A DNA stretch of 64,000 bases from Ursus arctos (lineage: Eukaryota > Chordata > Mammalia > Carnivora > Ursidae): assembly GCF_023065955.2 (NCBI RefSeq), contig NC_079873.1:10244566-10308565 (forward strand). The letters run 5' to 3'. The position numbers and the translations under genes are program-made. How positions within the stretch are numbered: position 1 is the first letter of the stretch; every line of letters starts with the position of its first letter. The notes beneath the pieces were generated by a model that searched no databases, had not been told where the DNA came from, and saw nothing but the letters and a program-made list of their open reading frames with translations. Of the stretch, positions 1-9,165 are shown piece by piece.

Positions 1-52
1 AGCGCGCAGGACAGCCGCACAATTACCCGGAGTCCCAAGGCGGAGAAACCGC
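1..52 (+). repeat. MER20-type hAT DNA transposon, 3' end (partial)
   Basis: The window opens inside what looks like the last third of a MER20 element. The stretch contains GCAGGACAGCC, then an AATTACCCGG block, and ends in GGCGGAGAAACC. This order matches the MER20 3' part (ACAGGACAGCC ... AATTATCCGG ... GAGGTTGAGAAACC) as I recall it. The 5' part lies outside the window. A second copy starts about 35 bases further on. Confidence 0.55.
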
Positions 53-86
53 AGAGCGTAAGCAAACACGGATACGTTGTTTACAT

Positions 87-325
87 CAGTGGTTTTCAAA
101 CGGGCCGCTTCTGCCCTCCCGGGGCCTGATGGCAGCGCGTGAAGACACTTTTAGTCATTACAACCGCGAGTAGGCTACTGACGTGTTGCAGGTAGAAACC
201 AGGGACGGCGCGGGACCCCTGCCCGCGAACCGCACCGCCCTCCCACGGCGCGCATGCGCGCCTCACGCAAGGGCGGCCAGGGCGCAAAACGTCAAGAGTG
301 CCACCTGCGAGAACCCCCGCCCTAG
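87..325 (+). repeat. MER20-type hAT DNA transposon, near complete
   Basis: It starts with CAGTGGTTTTCAAAC, the usual MER20 terminal repeat. The order TTCTGCCCTCC, GAAGACACTTTTAGTC, GTCATTACAACC, GCTACTG, GTAGAAACCAGGGA and CAAAACGTCAAGAGTGCC follows the MER20 consensus. The interior (about 200-300) is far more CpG-rich than the family consensus. It is non-autonomous: it encodes nothing and would have moved with hAT-Charlie transposase. The open frames crossing it are chance. Confidence 0.75.
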
Positions 326-424
326 GGTGACAAGGGCAGTTCCGGTCTGTGTCAAATTCTACAATTAAAAACAAACCAACCAACCTTAAACTTCACTTTG
401 TTTTAAAAACACTATAGCACAGAA

Positions 425-572
425 GATCTCAAATTCGGCCGCACATCACAGTTATCTGAAGAGCGTATTCAAGATTCAAGCCCTGCCGCCCAGACTCCAC
501 CACAGACCCAGTAAATCAGAATTTCTGGGGCTGGGACTCGGGGATGAGAGCTTTCGCCTTTTTTTAAGGACA
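425..572 (+). repeat. MER5-like hAT-Charlie non-autonomous element
   Basis: The copy has the order GCCGCACATCACAG, then TCTGAAGAGC, then CAGACTCCACCACAGACCCA, then AATCAGAATTTCTGGGG. This is the layout of the palindromic MER5-type elements. It is short, old and non-coding, and belongs to the hAT cluster in the first 3 kb. Confidence 0.6.
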
Positions 573-615
573 AAAGACAATGAGCGTCCAAGTTGGAGAG
601 CAAGCGTGGCAGAGA

Positions 616-929
616 AGGGGCAGCAAACTGTGGCCCGAGGGCCACGCTCCGCTCTTCCTGTGGCCTGTGAACTCACACACTCTTTTACATTTCTAAAGGA
701 GTTTTTAATGTCAAAGAATAATATTCTTTCATATTATCTCATTCTTTCACGATACGAGTCTATGAGATTCAATCCCCCGTGTCCATAAATAAAGTTTGAT
801 TGGAACACAGCCACGCTCACTAGTGTATGTACTGCGTGTGGCTATTTTCAAGCTGCAAAGGCAGAGCTGAGTAGTTGCCAGCGAAATTTGCCGTCTGGCC
901 CCTTACAGGAAAAGTTTGCAGAGCCCTGT
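616..929 (+). repeat. hAT-type non-autonomous transposon (GGCCAGATAGTAAATATTT family), copy 1
   Basis: It opens with GGGGCAGCAAACTGTGGCCC and ends with AAAGTTTGCAGAGCCCTG, which form the inverted ends of a common mammalian DNA transposon. Inside lie ATAAATAAAGTTTGATTGG, AACACAGCCACGCTCA and GAGTAGTTGCCAGCGA, all diagnostic of that family. Three more copies are at 6631-6820, 15911-16086 and 56160-56338. I recognise the family but am not certain of its Dfam name. The strand label is arbitrary; copies 1 and 3 run one way and copies 2 and 4 the other. Confidence 0.7.
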
Positions 930-1045
930 TAAGCAGCAGTGCCTCTCGAACTTTACTGTGCCTAGAAATTCCCTGGGGATCTCATTAAAATGCAGATTCT
1001 GTTTAGGCAGGTCTGGGGAGAGAACAGGCTTCTGCATTTCTCACC
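930..1045 (+). repeat. MER5-like element
   Basis: The order is CAGTGCCTCTCGAACTTTA, then CTGGGGATCTCATTAAAATG, then GCAGATTCTG, AGGTCTGGGG and TTCTGCATTTCTC. This matches the 5' part of a MER5-type hAT element. Its expected 3' terminal repeat is not seen. It abuts the hAT relic that follows. Confidence 0.6.
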
Positions 1046-1210
1046 CACCCCCAGGGCATTCTATTCTGCCCGCCCCCCAAGGGCAGAAAAGGGAAACTGA
1101 GGTGGGGGGGGCAGAGCCATGGCCTGGGCAGTCCTGGGAGACCAGAGACATTTTCAGGAGGTCTGCGAGGTTAAAACTCTTTTTTATAAATAGCACTAAA
1201 ATAGTACTAC

Positions 1211-1433
1211 TTTTTTCAAAGATTCATTGCTTTTATTTTTTAGAGAGAGAGAAAGAGACAGCGGAAGGGAGGAGAGGGGCAGAGAGAGAGGGAGAGGGAG
1301 AGAGAGAATCCCAAGCAGACTCTGTGCTGAGCACAGAGCCTGACACGGGGATTGATCTCACAACCCTGAGATTGCGACCTGAGCTGAAATGAAAAGTCAG
1401 ATGCGTAACCGACGGAGGCCCCCGGGTGCCCCT
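1211..1433 (-). mobile_element. CanSINE, inserted in the hAT relic
   Basis: Read on the minus strand it starts with AGGGGCACCCGGGGGCC and continues into a GAGATCAATCCC promoter-like block, a CT-rich body and a degenerate tail. The plus strand shows the reverse order, with purine-rich GAGAGAGA and then AATCCCAAGCAGACTCTG. Diverged flanks near AAATAGTACTAC and AAGATGTTACTG may be target-site duplications. It is head-to-head with the next SINE. Confidence 0.85.
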
Positions 1434-1539
1434 AAGATGTTACTGTGTTCACCGCGCTGACATTCGCATAGCACACCCGGCGACAGCAGTGCATTCTCCA
1501 CCACACCCTCACAGAAAAGCGAACTAGAAAATAAAAGGT

Positions 1540-1728
1540 GGGCGGGCACCTGGGTGGCTCGGTCGTTGAGCTTCCAGCTTGATTTCAGGTCACGATCTCA
1601 GAATTGTGAGTTCGAGCCCCACGTCAGTACCATGCTCAGTGGGGAGTCTGCTTGAGATTCTCTCTTCCTCTACCCCTCCCCCCGCTCACACTCTCTCTCT
1701 AAATAAATCTTTAAAAAATTTTTAAAAA
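1540..1728 (+). mobile_element. CanSINE, inserted in the hAT relic
   Basis: The head reads GCACCTGGGTGGCTC, followed by GATTTCAGGTCACGATCTCA (tRNA-like B-box region), GTTCGAGCCCC, a CT-rich body and a TAAATAAATCTTTAAAAAA tail. It is an older copy with a two-base head change. It lies about 105 bases from the oppositely oriented SINE to its left. Confidence 0.88.
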
Positions 1729-2885
1729 TAGTTTTACTTAAAAAGGTCCTTGACACAGTAAAGGAAATTATTAATTTTCTCATATCTCAACCCCCCCGAG
1801 TATACACCTTTCGAATAGTGTGTGTGATAAAACTGGAGGCATAAAGCACATCCGCTGCACCTTCAAGTGAGATGGCGGTCCTGACGGAAAGTTCTAGCGT
1901 GACTGAGTTGCGAGCTGAACTCGCACCTTTTTTTGTTTTGGAACATCATGTTTTTTCTTGAATTAGTGACAGACGGACTATAGTTAGTAAGACTTGGGTG
2001 TCTGGCAGAAATTTTCTCAGAAATGATCGAAGTGAGCTAGAAACCCATTGATGGTAGTGGTTACCCATTGATTCTGGAAAACTTGTACCTGCCACAGAAG
2101 AGAGTGCCAGCTTCCCAATACTCGAAAGACTTCTGGATGAAATTGGTGGCGATATTAACAAACGGGGCTTTTTTGGGTTTAATGAAATGTGTCAGTATTT
2201 GGAAGATCTGCGCGACTCAGAGAACCAGTATTTTCCACATGACCAATATGTAAGGTTGCAAAATCGTTCTTGCCTACGGAGCCAATCAAAGTGCAATTGA
2301 GAGCGACAGATGGGAATGGAACAGAGTCCAAAAAAGGTCACAGATATGGCTTCAGATTCCACCTTACAAACAATCTTTAGGAAGCCACCACTTGTTGAAT
2401 TTGGGTGTATTATCAAGGAGTTGTTCCGCAAATATATGGAAAGGCCATTAAACCATTCCTCCGTTCTCCCGCTACATATCTGCAAGAGGCCAAGATTTCA
2501 TCCCGCACGTCAACCACAACTAGTTACCCAAGATGCCTGTGGATGAATGGAGAGGCAGGTAAGAGAACCCAGCTGTCTGACAGTAAGTCAGGTATCCAGG
2601 ACATTTGCAAAAACCTAGAACAGTACTATTCTTCTCATTGAAGTTTTGTCTGCTTGTTTGTTTTGAAAAGTAGTTATCTTTCCTGAACACAATGTTAACA
2701 TGTAATGGATTCGTTATTGTTATTTTAAATAAATAAGTTCATTATTTAATAACAAATTTGTTCTAATTTCTAATACAGAAAATACTTACAGATATAACCC
2801 ACTTCAGCAAAAGCTTTTTGGAGTCTTCAGTTATTTTTAAGAGTGTGAGGGGGACCTAATACCCGAAAGCCTGGGAACCGCTGGT

Positions 2886-4085
2886 ACGAGGCGTTAAAAA
2901 GGTATCATGAAGTCAATGATAAAGCGCTTCATGAGAAATCACTTGAATGCCAGTCTGCTTCCTCCTTCTCTCTCGACCTCTTCAGAGTCACTGACCCTAA
3001 CGTTCAATGGTATAACGCTAAGAATGCTGAAACTATTTTTAATGACGCAAAGGGAATGGCTTTTCAACAGATCCTTTTAAATTCTTGTCCTAAAATCTAT
3101 TAAATAAGAAATGTTCATATTTGTGGCATGTTGTGAAAATCTTAAAATAGATTAGCCTCTAACATTTGTAATATGGCATGAGCCGTACAAGATAATTATT
3201 ATCAAAGTAATGCTATATTCACAAAATAAGAATAAACGAGTTCAAGAAACAGACACCTGTTGGTGTCTTCCTTTGCCTTTGGTGGGAACTGGCTCTGCTT
3301 TTCCTGAAGATTACTGTGTGGGCCCTTTGCCTCATCACGCGGGGGAGTGGCGAGTCGGGGAGGCTGACGGAGAGCAGGGGAAGCTAGCTCTAAGTTCAGA
3401 CGACAGATTTTAGAAGCATGGAGAACTGCAGGGTATTCAGGAAACTTGAGAACTCTGTGCACTAGCAAGCTTTAGCGGCACTCGACTTCCTCGACCATCT
3501 GGCCGACGGCATCTGTACCCTCCTGGTGAATCGCAGCTGGGAGGCGCCATGCCGGGGGGGCCACCCGGGGCCCCACTTGGGAGTGGGCTGAGGGACATAA
3601 ACACACAAGAAATCATTTAAGTACAAGAGAGAAGGGACTTGACTCAGGGACATGGAGAGTGAGGTAGGGACAGATCTCCCTACCCCGGCAGTTAGGACAG
3701 ATGGATAAGCGTGTAGGGGCGGAGAGCAGGCCCAACAGGATGCGGGGCGTATGGGGAGAGTTCAGGAGGTGGCCGAGTCTATGGAGACACCAGGGCAGCG
3801 TCAGGGGAGAAGCCGGGAAGGCAGCTGGGGCCCTCCCCCCGCCCAGCCCAAAAGCTTGTGTGCTTCCCTTGGCAGGCAGGGGAGCCAGAGGCAGGTTCGT
3901 GAGCAGGCAAGTGAACAGGGCCTGAGGGGTGCTTGTAAGACATCCATCCGGCCCTGCTGTGTAGGCGGGACTGGAGTGGGTGCAAGCATAACAGGCCTTT
4001 CAGAGTTTTAGTCAAAGGGCACAGGGCGTGTTCCACAGAGGCAGGAAGGATGAAAATCAGACAAGGGTTGGAGCCATTAAGCAAC
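2886..4085. other. Unique sequence, no gene or repeat recognised
   Basis: 2886-3240 is AT-rich and 3290-4000 is moderately GC-rich. Open frames of up to 101 codons overlap on both strands and have no recognisable motif, so I treat them as chance. Confidence 0.5.
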
Positions 4086-4522
4086 TGTTAATAAGAAAAC
4101 CGCAGGCCCAAAATGGCGTCACTTAGGCCAAGTCCCCAGACCAGGGGCTTAACACCTACTCTATCTGCTATTTCGACCTCTCCCAGAAATGCAGTCATAA
4201 CCAGTCAGTCAGGAATTTTTTCAATCAGCCAGTGCCAAAGAGTCTGCCACAGGGATCTTCTCCATCCCCTGAAGAAAGATGAGGTCGTCCGCATGATAAG
4301 ACCCCTTGCTTTTCCCCCTAAGGGAAGAAGGGCCTTGCCTGGAACAATCCTTTCCTTCTGCTAAAAATTTCTTGCCCCACTCTCCTATGAAAACCTTCCA
4401 TTTTGAACAAATATTCAGAGCCCCCTCTACTTGCTAAATGGGATGCCGATGGATTCATCAATCATCTAACAAAACCAATTGGATCTTTACGATTTACTCA
4501 GTTGGATTTTTATTATTTAACA
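4086..4522 (+). repeat. Old solo LTR of an endogenous retrovirus-like element
   Basis: It begins TGTTAATAAGAAAACCGCAGG and ends TTATTTAACA, so it has the TG...CA ends of an LTR. Inside are AAAATGGCGTCAC, a degenerate TATA-like CTCCTATGAAAACC near 4383 and a degraded polyadenylation region around 4471 (AACAAAACCAATTGG, where related copies have AATAAA). No matching flanking duplication survives. No internal retroviral genes are next to it. The family name is uncertain. Confidence 0.6.
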
Positions 4523-4599
4523 GAGTCAATGTCACACCACATTTTATACGAATGGCTCGGTGAGAAACGGTGAAGGAATTTATGTGAACAAATCGTCAG

Positions 4600-4853
4600 A
4601 AGGGCCATTCCAGAAAATGCAAACCAATCCAGGGAGACAGAAAGCACATCAGTGGTTGCTTGGAGAGGGCAGGTGAGAGGGAGGGCTTACGAAGGAACCC
4701 CGGGGCCCTTGTGGATTGATGGCCAGGTCACCCTCCGGCTTGTGCTGCTGGTTTCACAGGCACATTCCTATGTCAAACTTATCAAATAAGGCCACTTTAA
4801 ATATATGCGCCTCAGGCATGTCAAGTATACCTTCAAAAAAAAAAAAAAAAAAA
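4600..4853 (+). repeat. L1M-type LINE, 3' UTR end with poly(A)
   Basis: The segment GACAGAAAGCACATCAGTGG followed by TTGCTTGGAGAGGGCAGG is typical of the 3' untranslated region of old L1M elements. It ends in TCAAGTATACCTTC and a run of about 19 A. Only the 3' end is here, and no ORF2 sequence is visible. Confidence 0.6.
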
Positions 4854-5159
4854 GACCCGTGTCTTAAGTTTGATGTTCACAAAAGACACCAGTAATTTTA
4901 AGAGGTTGTAAATCTCTCTGGGGAACAAAAGACTGGCAGCAAAAGGCAGGAGCCACCCCCCAGCTGGGTGGGGTGGGCTTGGGGGACATACCCTGTGGCT
5001 GCAGAACCCACAGGCTCCTCTACCCGGTAACAGGAAAGTGAAGGGGCAATTGTCATGAAGGGGAGAAGAGCACACTCTGGGGGACGAAGGACACGCTTCC
5101 ACTCCAAAACACATATGCGGCTTGTGGCAGGCGGCCCTGTGCCTTCTCACGTTCACACC

Positions 5160-5612
5160 CTTGTGGGATTCCCTCTCCCTGAGCGTGGCCTGGACCTAAT
5201 GACCTGCTTCCCTGATGAGGTTTCCAAGGACCATGATTTCTGTCTTGCCGGCACTTTCTCTCTCATCCGCTCACTTGCTCCGAGCAAGCCAGCTGCCAAG
5301 TCCTGAGGGAGCTATGGGAAAGCACACGTGGCAAAGCATCAAGAGAAGTCTTGGGCCAACAGTCTGTATGGGACCGAGTCCTGCCAACAAGCGCAGCAGT
5401 GAGCTGGGAAGTGGATTCTTCCACGGTTGGGCCTTTCGATGAGACTGCAGCCTCAGCTGACACTTTCATGGCGGCCTCGTTGGAGACCCCGGGACCGCTA
5501 AGCCAAGCCCAGACTCCTGAGCTACAGGAACTGAGATAACGTATGTTGTTTTTAGCTGCTAAATTCAAGGTAATTTGGCACACGACAGTAGATAAGGAAT
5601 ATGCAGCCACAG
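5160..5612 (+). repeat. MLT1-type MaLR LTR
   Basis: The 3' half carries GATGAGACTGCAGCC, GAGCTACAGGAACTGAGATAA, TTTTTAGCTGCTAAATTC and GGTAATTTGGCACACGACAG. These are the end features of MLT1 LTRs (normally AATAAA, then AAGCCACTAAG, then GGTAATTTGTTA). The 5' half fits too: TGTGGGATTCCCTCTCCC, GGCCTGGACCTAATGAC, CTGTCTTGCC and AGCCAGCTGCCAAGT. It is a solo LTR with no internal sequence. Confidence 0.75.
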
Positions 5613-5864
5613 CTCTACGACAGGACCCTTTCACGTTTTTTTTTAATACAGAAAGACGCAAGGACAAGGATAAGAACATCAGGAGGCGTTGGCGTCAAAT
5701 TCAGCAGTGCAGTGTGCTAGGGATGTGCTGATTTGGTTTGGGGCATACTGATGGCCAATATGCATACAAGCTGCCTTTGAATTTCAAGTCGACGTTGTTC
5801 TTCAGAAAGTTGTTTTGAACTGAAATGACACTCTGCCAAAGATGGCCTAACGAGGACCTATTTC

Positions 5865-5985
5865 CCTAACCACGGTTATGAGAGCGCATCTGAATTGTCT
5901 GGGGGAACTTATTAAAACATACCAAATTCCTGTGACCCATCCCAAGATTAAGGAGTGCACTTGTCCTGATGAGTACTGGGTGATT
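5865..5985 (+). repeat. Possible MER5-like fragment
   Basis: The part reading GGTTATGAGAGCGCATCTGA, then CTGGGGGAACTTATTAAAAC, then CAAATTCCTGTGACCCATCC resembles a MER5-type element, but neither end is clean. Confidence 0.35.
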
Positions 5986-6014
5986 AAAATAAAAACTTAA
6001 AAAAAAAATGACCC

Positions 6015-6214
6015 AGGGAGCCTGGATGGTGCATGCAGTTGGGAAGACAGCTCTTGGCTACGGCTCCGGTCGTGATCTCAGGGTCATGAGATCGAGCCCT
6101 GCTCAGCTCCATGCTCAGCACTGAGTCTACTTAACACTCCCTCTCTCTCCCCTCTGCCCTTCTTCCCCACACATGCTCTCGCTCTGTCTTTCTCTCACTC
6201 TCAAATAAAGCTTT
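6015..6214 (+). mobile_element. CanSINE with target-site duplication
   Basis: The head is GGGAGCCTGGATGGTGCATG, diverged from the usual GGCGCCTGGGTGGC. The order GGTCGTGATCTCAGGGTCAT, GAGATCGAGCCC, CT-rich body and CAAATAAAGCTTTAAAAAA is intact. AAAAATGACCC occurs at 6004-6014 and again ending at 6229, a flanking duplication. Confidence 0.88.
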
Positions 6215-6229
6215 AAAAAAAAATGACCC

Positions 6230-6630
6230 CCAATATTACACTTAATAAAATAGAAACGGTCTTTCCAGTTCACAGAACAGAAACCTTGCGGAAGTATACC
6301 AGATGGCACAGCTGATGAAAGGACACCCTGACAGCATTTCACAGGACTTGGTTTATCACGGTGACAGTGAGAGCACGACCTGAAAGAGACTGGAGGGGCT
6401 GAGCTTCCAGAAAGAGCCGAAGTACTCTCTGAAGAAGGACGGGGCTTTAGCCTAAAGCCTGTGAACAGTGGGTCCCCTTGGGTAGCAAGGATTCTGGAGC
6501 CTGAAGCGAAGAAGGGGAGGGATCTTGGATGATGATCCCAGGAAAGTGAGTGACTAGCAAAGTCTTTGGGTGTTGCCTTCCGTAAGTAGATTAAATTTTG
6601 GACGTGGGCTAAGAATGCGAATACTTCAAG
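6230..6630. other. Unique sequence, nothing recognised
   Basis: There is no repeat, gene or signal that I can support between the SINE and the next hAT copy. Confidence 0.4.
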
Positions 6631-6820
6631 TCAAGGGTTGGCAGGCTTTTCTTCCCCTGTAAAGGGCCGGATAGCAAATATTTCTGGCTTTGCAGGGAAT
6701 GTGGTTGCAACCACTCAATTCTCTTGTTGTGGCAGGAAAGCGGCCACGGACGATCTGTACGTGAATGGGCGGGGCGGGTTTTTGATAAAATTTTATTTAC
6801 AAAAAATGCGGTGGGTGGCA
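6631..6820 (-). repeat. hAT-type non-autonomous transposon, copy 2
   Basis: It reads TCAAGGGTTGGCAGGC, then GTAAAGGGCCGGATAGCAAA, then TATTTCTGGCTTTGCAGGG, then GCAACCACTCAATTC and TTTTATTTACAAAAAATGCG. This is the reverse orientation of the family at 616-929. The far end is lost after about 6820. Confidence 0.72.
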
Positions 6821-9005
6821 TCACCAGCTTGGGCTAAGTCAAGTCCTCCCGGGAATGTCCATAACCTCCGCTTAGTACCACTGGGAAAGAGCACACGAAT
6901 GTCAACAGAGTCGTTTCAGGAGCATAGAAAGGCTCATGTTGATCCCATTACTTTCCCCAGCCTCACTTTTCACCACTAGAGTTATTCCTCGGGGGAAAGC
7001 ACTGTCCACAGAAGTTTCCAGATAAAATGCAAGCCCCATCCCACCTAACTGACTCTCTGAGATGCAGAGATTTCTGTTTAGCACAAAAGCCATTTTATAT
7101 AAGCTTCTGACAGACATGGAAACCCATGGGGTGTGTGGCTTATCTGTGAGTGAACAGGAGGGATGCCCGAAAGGACGCAGCCGGGGGAGGTGGGCAGACT
7201 CGAGCCTCCTACCCCGCGGTATCTCAGTTAGCTCTTAAGGGTGGCAGAGGGTCTCGAAACACAATTCATTTTAATTAACTCCAACAGAAACACAGCACAC
7301 AAGGGGTGCCATAAAGGAAGTGAAGACCAGATGTCACTATTTCTAAAAGATGAGAATCGCTGCTTTGGATAATCCAAGTTGGTGTCCCTAAAACCAGATG
7401 TTGTGTCTGATAGAAAGCTCCAGATCTTCAATACTGATCAATGTGCTTTTCATCTGTGCTTTCTCTGTTTGCCGACCCTGGGCTGAGACGATCAGCCACG
7501 AGACCAAAAGGCAAAGGGAGTTCTGGACGCGGCAGCTACTGTTATGTAATCAAGCGCTAATCACATACTCACAAGATAGCTGATAAAAAAATGAACATTC
7601 ATAAACAAGAAATTATGTCTATTTGGCTGACATAATAATAGGCTTTGGTAAATGAGCGATAAAATCGTGAACTGCTGTCTACGGCACATGTTCCGTGAAG
7701 ACTGCAGGTGATTCGAAAATGAAATGATTGATCCATGGCGGAAAACCAACTGCAAAGAACTCTAAACCAGCCACCGCCGCCGCCGCCGCCAAAAATCCTC
7801 AGACACGTTACTGCGCGAACCTGGGCTGTGACCCGCTTGCGCCGTGGCCACCGTGAACCCTGGTTGAAGCCGCACCATGTGCAGTTACGGCAGCCGTCGG
7901 CCGGCGAGCTTGCCCGGCCCAGGCTGTGCGAGGGAAGAAGGTCTCTGCAACCAGACTCTCGAGAGCAGGGAGGCCCGGCCATCAGCGTCCACACAGCACG
8001 ACCACGCCACCGGCTACAGGTGACACCCGACCACAGACGGAGCCTCAGCGACGTACACGAAAAGATAAGGGGCCCTCCCAGCCGACCTAGAAATACAGTT
8101 CTAGCATGTGCAGGAAAGACCTCGAACTTAGTGGCCTTCCAAGCCTGGGTTAGGAAAGAGCGAGCCTACAGAATAACCACCCAGTAGCAGGGGCCAGAGG
8201 GGTACAGGCTGGAGGTGTGAGGGGGCTCGCCTTCCTGGGTCACACCAGGGCAACCACCCAGAACCCGGCCGTGGCCTGATCACAGCAGTGGACACACGGG
8301 CTTCCTGCTCGACTCTCACCTCAACCCACACACAGGCACGCCCCACACCATCCAGGGTGGTCCATGCGTGAGAGGGTGCACTCTTTGGATTTCTGGAAGG
8401 ATCTACGGCCATCTCAAACCAAGAATCAGAAAAATTTGCGTTTGGGAGATGGGCAGAGAGGGGACTGGTGATTGGCAGAGGGGATGATCTTGCGGCCGCT
8501 TGGCTATCAGACTGAACGCTGAACCCCGGATGGACCGGTGCATGAAGGGTCATCCTTGGTCCATGTGCTTAGAGCCCAGATTAAATAACAGCAACCAGCA
8601 AGTCACTGGATTATATTAAAGAACACGACGAGGGACATCCGAGAGTTTCTCCCAAGCCCGCACTAACGTCCTCCTCACCCTCTCTTTGCCAAGAGGACAC
8701 AACGCTTTCCCGCTTCCCCTCCCCCACTCTCCTTCAGCAAGATTTTAAACACAGGAACGAGGGGAGGTTCAGGCGGGCGGAGAGAGAATCCAAGGTCACT
8801 GTCCTTCAGACTAACCAGGACTCAGAGCCTCAGTGACTGGCGACTCTTGCAGAGGCCTCTCCACAGACAGACGGGGAAGAGTGAATCCCTGAAGCAATCC
8901 TCAGCCTTTTCCAAAGAAAAAGAGATTTCTAGATCTCCGGAGGATAAAAACCACTTCTTCAATTCCTTTCCAGTTGTCCCTTCTTACTCTTGGGCCTTCC
9001 TCTAA
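6821..9005. other. Unique sequence with a short CCG microsatellite
   Basis: No gene is recognised. A CCG run lies at about 7772-7791 (six units). It makes proline/glycine-rich open frames on both strands (150 and 131 codons) that I consider artefacts. 7560-7740 is AT-rich with a conserved-element look but has no defined motif. Confidence 0.45.
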
Positions 9006-9165
9006 GTTAGTGCTTCTCAACTTCAACCTGAACTGGAACCATCTGGAAATCTTGTTGAAATGCAAACCGTGAGTCAGCAGATTTGGGTTGGGGCCTGAGA
9101 CTCTGCATTTGTCACAAGCTTCCAGGTGAGGCCAAGTCGGCGGGGCCACAGATCACACTCGGAGC
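9006..9165 (+). repeat. MER5-like element
   Basis: It opens TTAGTGCTTCTCAACTTCAA, then GGAAATCTTGTTGAAATGC, then GGGGCCTGAGACTCTGCATT, then CACAAGCTTCCAGGTGA. This follows the MER5 order closely, though the 3' end is more CpG-rich than expected. Confidence 0.65.

Larger units (their letters stand above)
1140..2885 (+). pseudogene. Decayed hAT transposon with ZBED5/FAM200-like transposase C-terminus
   Basis: This is an old cut-and-paste DNA transposon, internally deleted and split by two SINEs (1211-1433 and 1540-1728). An open stretch at 2085-2300 reads FPILERLLDEIGGDI, then FNEMCQYLEDLRDSENQ and FPHDQYVRLQN. After frame shifts come KKVTDMASDSTLQ, KPPLVEF, a TYLQEA segment and an ICKNLEQYYSSH end with a stop at 2639-2641. 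This is the layout of the hAT C-terminal dimerisation region found in ZBED5/FAM200-type domesticated proteins. The 3' end closes near 2885 with GGGAACCGCTG, a hAT-like terminal repeat. The 5' limit near 1140 is inferred from GACATTTTCAGGAGGTCTG. The N-terminal zinc finger and most of the catalytic domain are absent. There are at least two frameshifts, so it cannot act. I prefer a transposon copy to a processed host gene because non-coding element sequence continues on both sides. Confidence 0.65.

Noticed and set aside
2068..2641. The hAT frames considered as a host ZBED/FAM200 gene or a processed pseudogene
   Set aside because: Non-coding element sequence and a hAT-like terminal repeat continue beyond the coding part, so a transposon copy explains it better. 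There are frameshifts and no intact frame.
4086..4522. Internal retroviral genes next to the LTRs
   Set aside because: I looked on both sides of the LTRs at 4.1, 25.7 and 26.7 kb for polymerase or coat-gene-like frames and saw none. They are solo LTRs.
7735..8187. 150-codon frame with a proline run
   Set aside because: The proline run comes from a CCG microsatellite and the rest has no similarity that I recognise.
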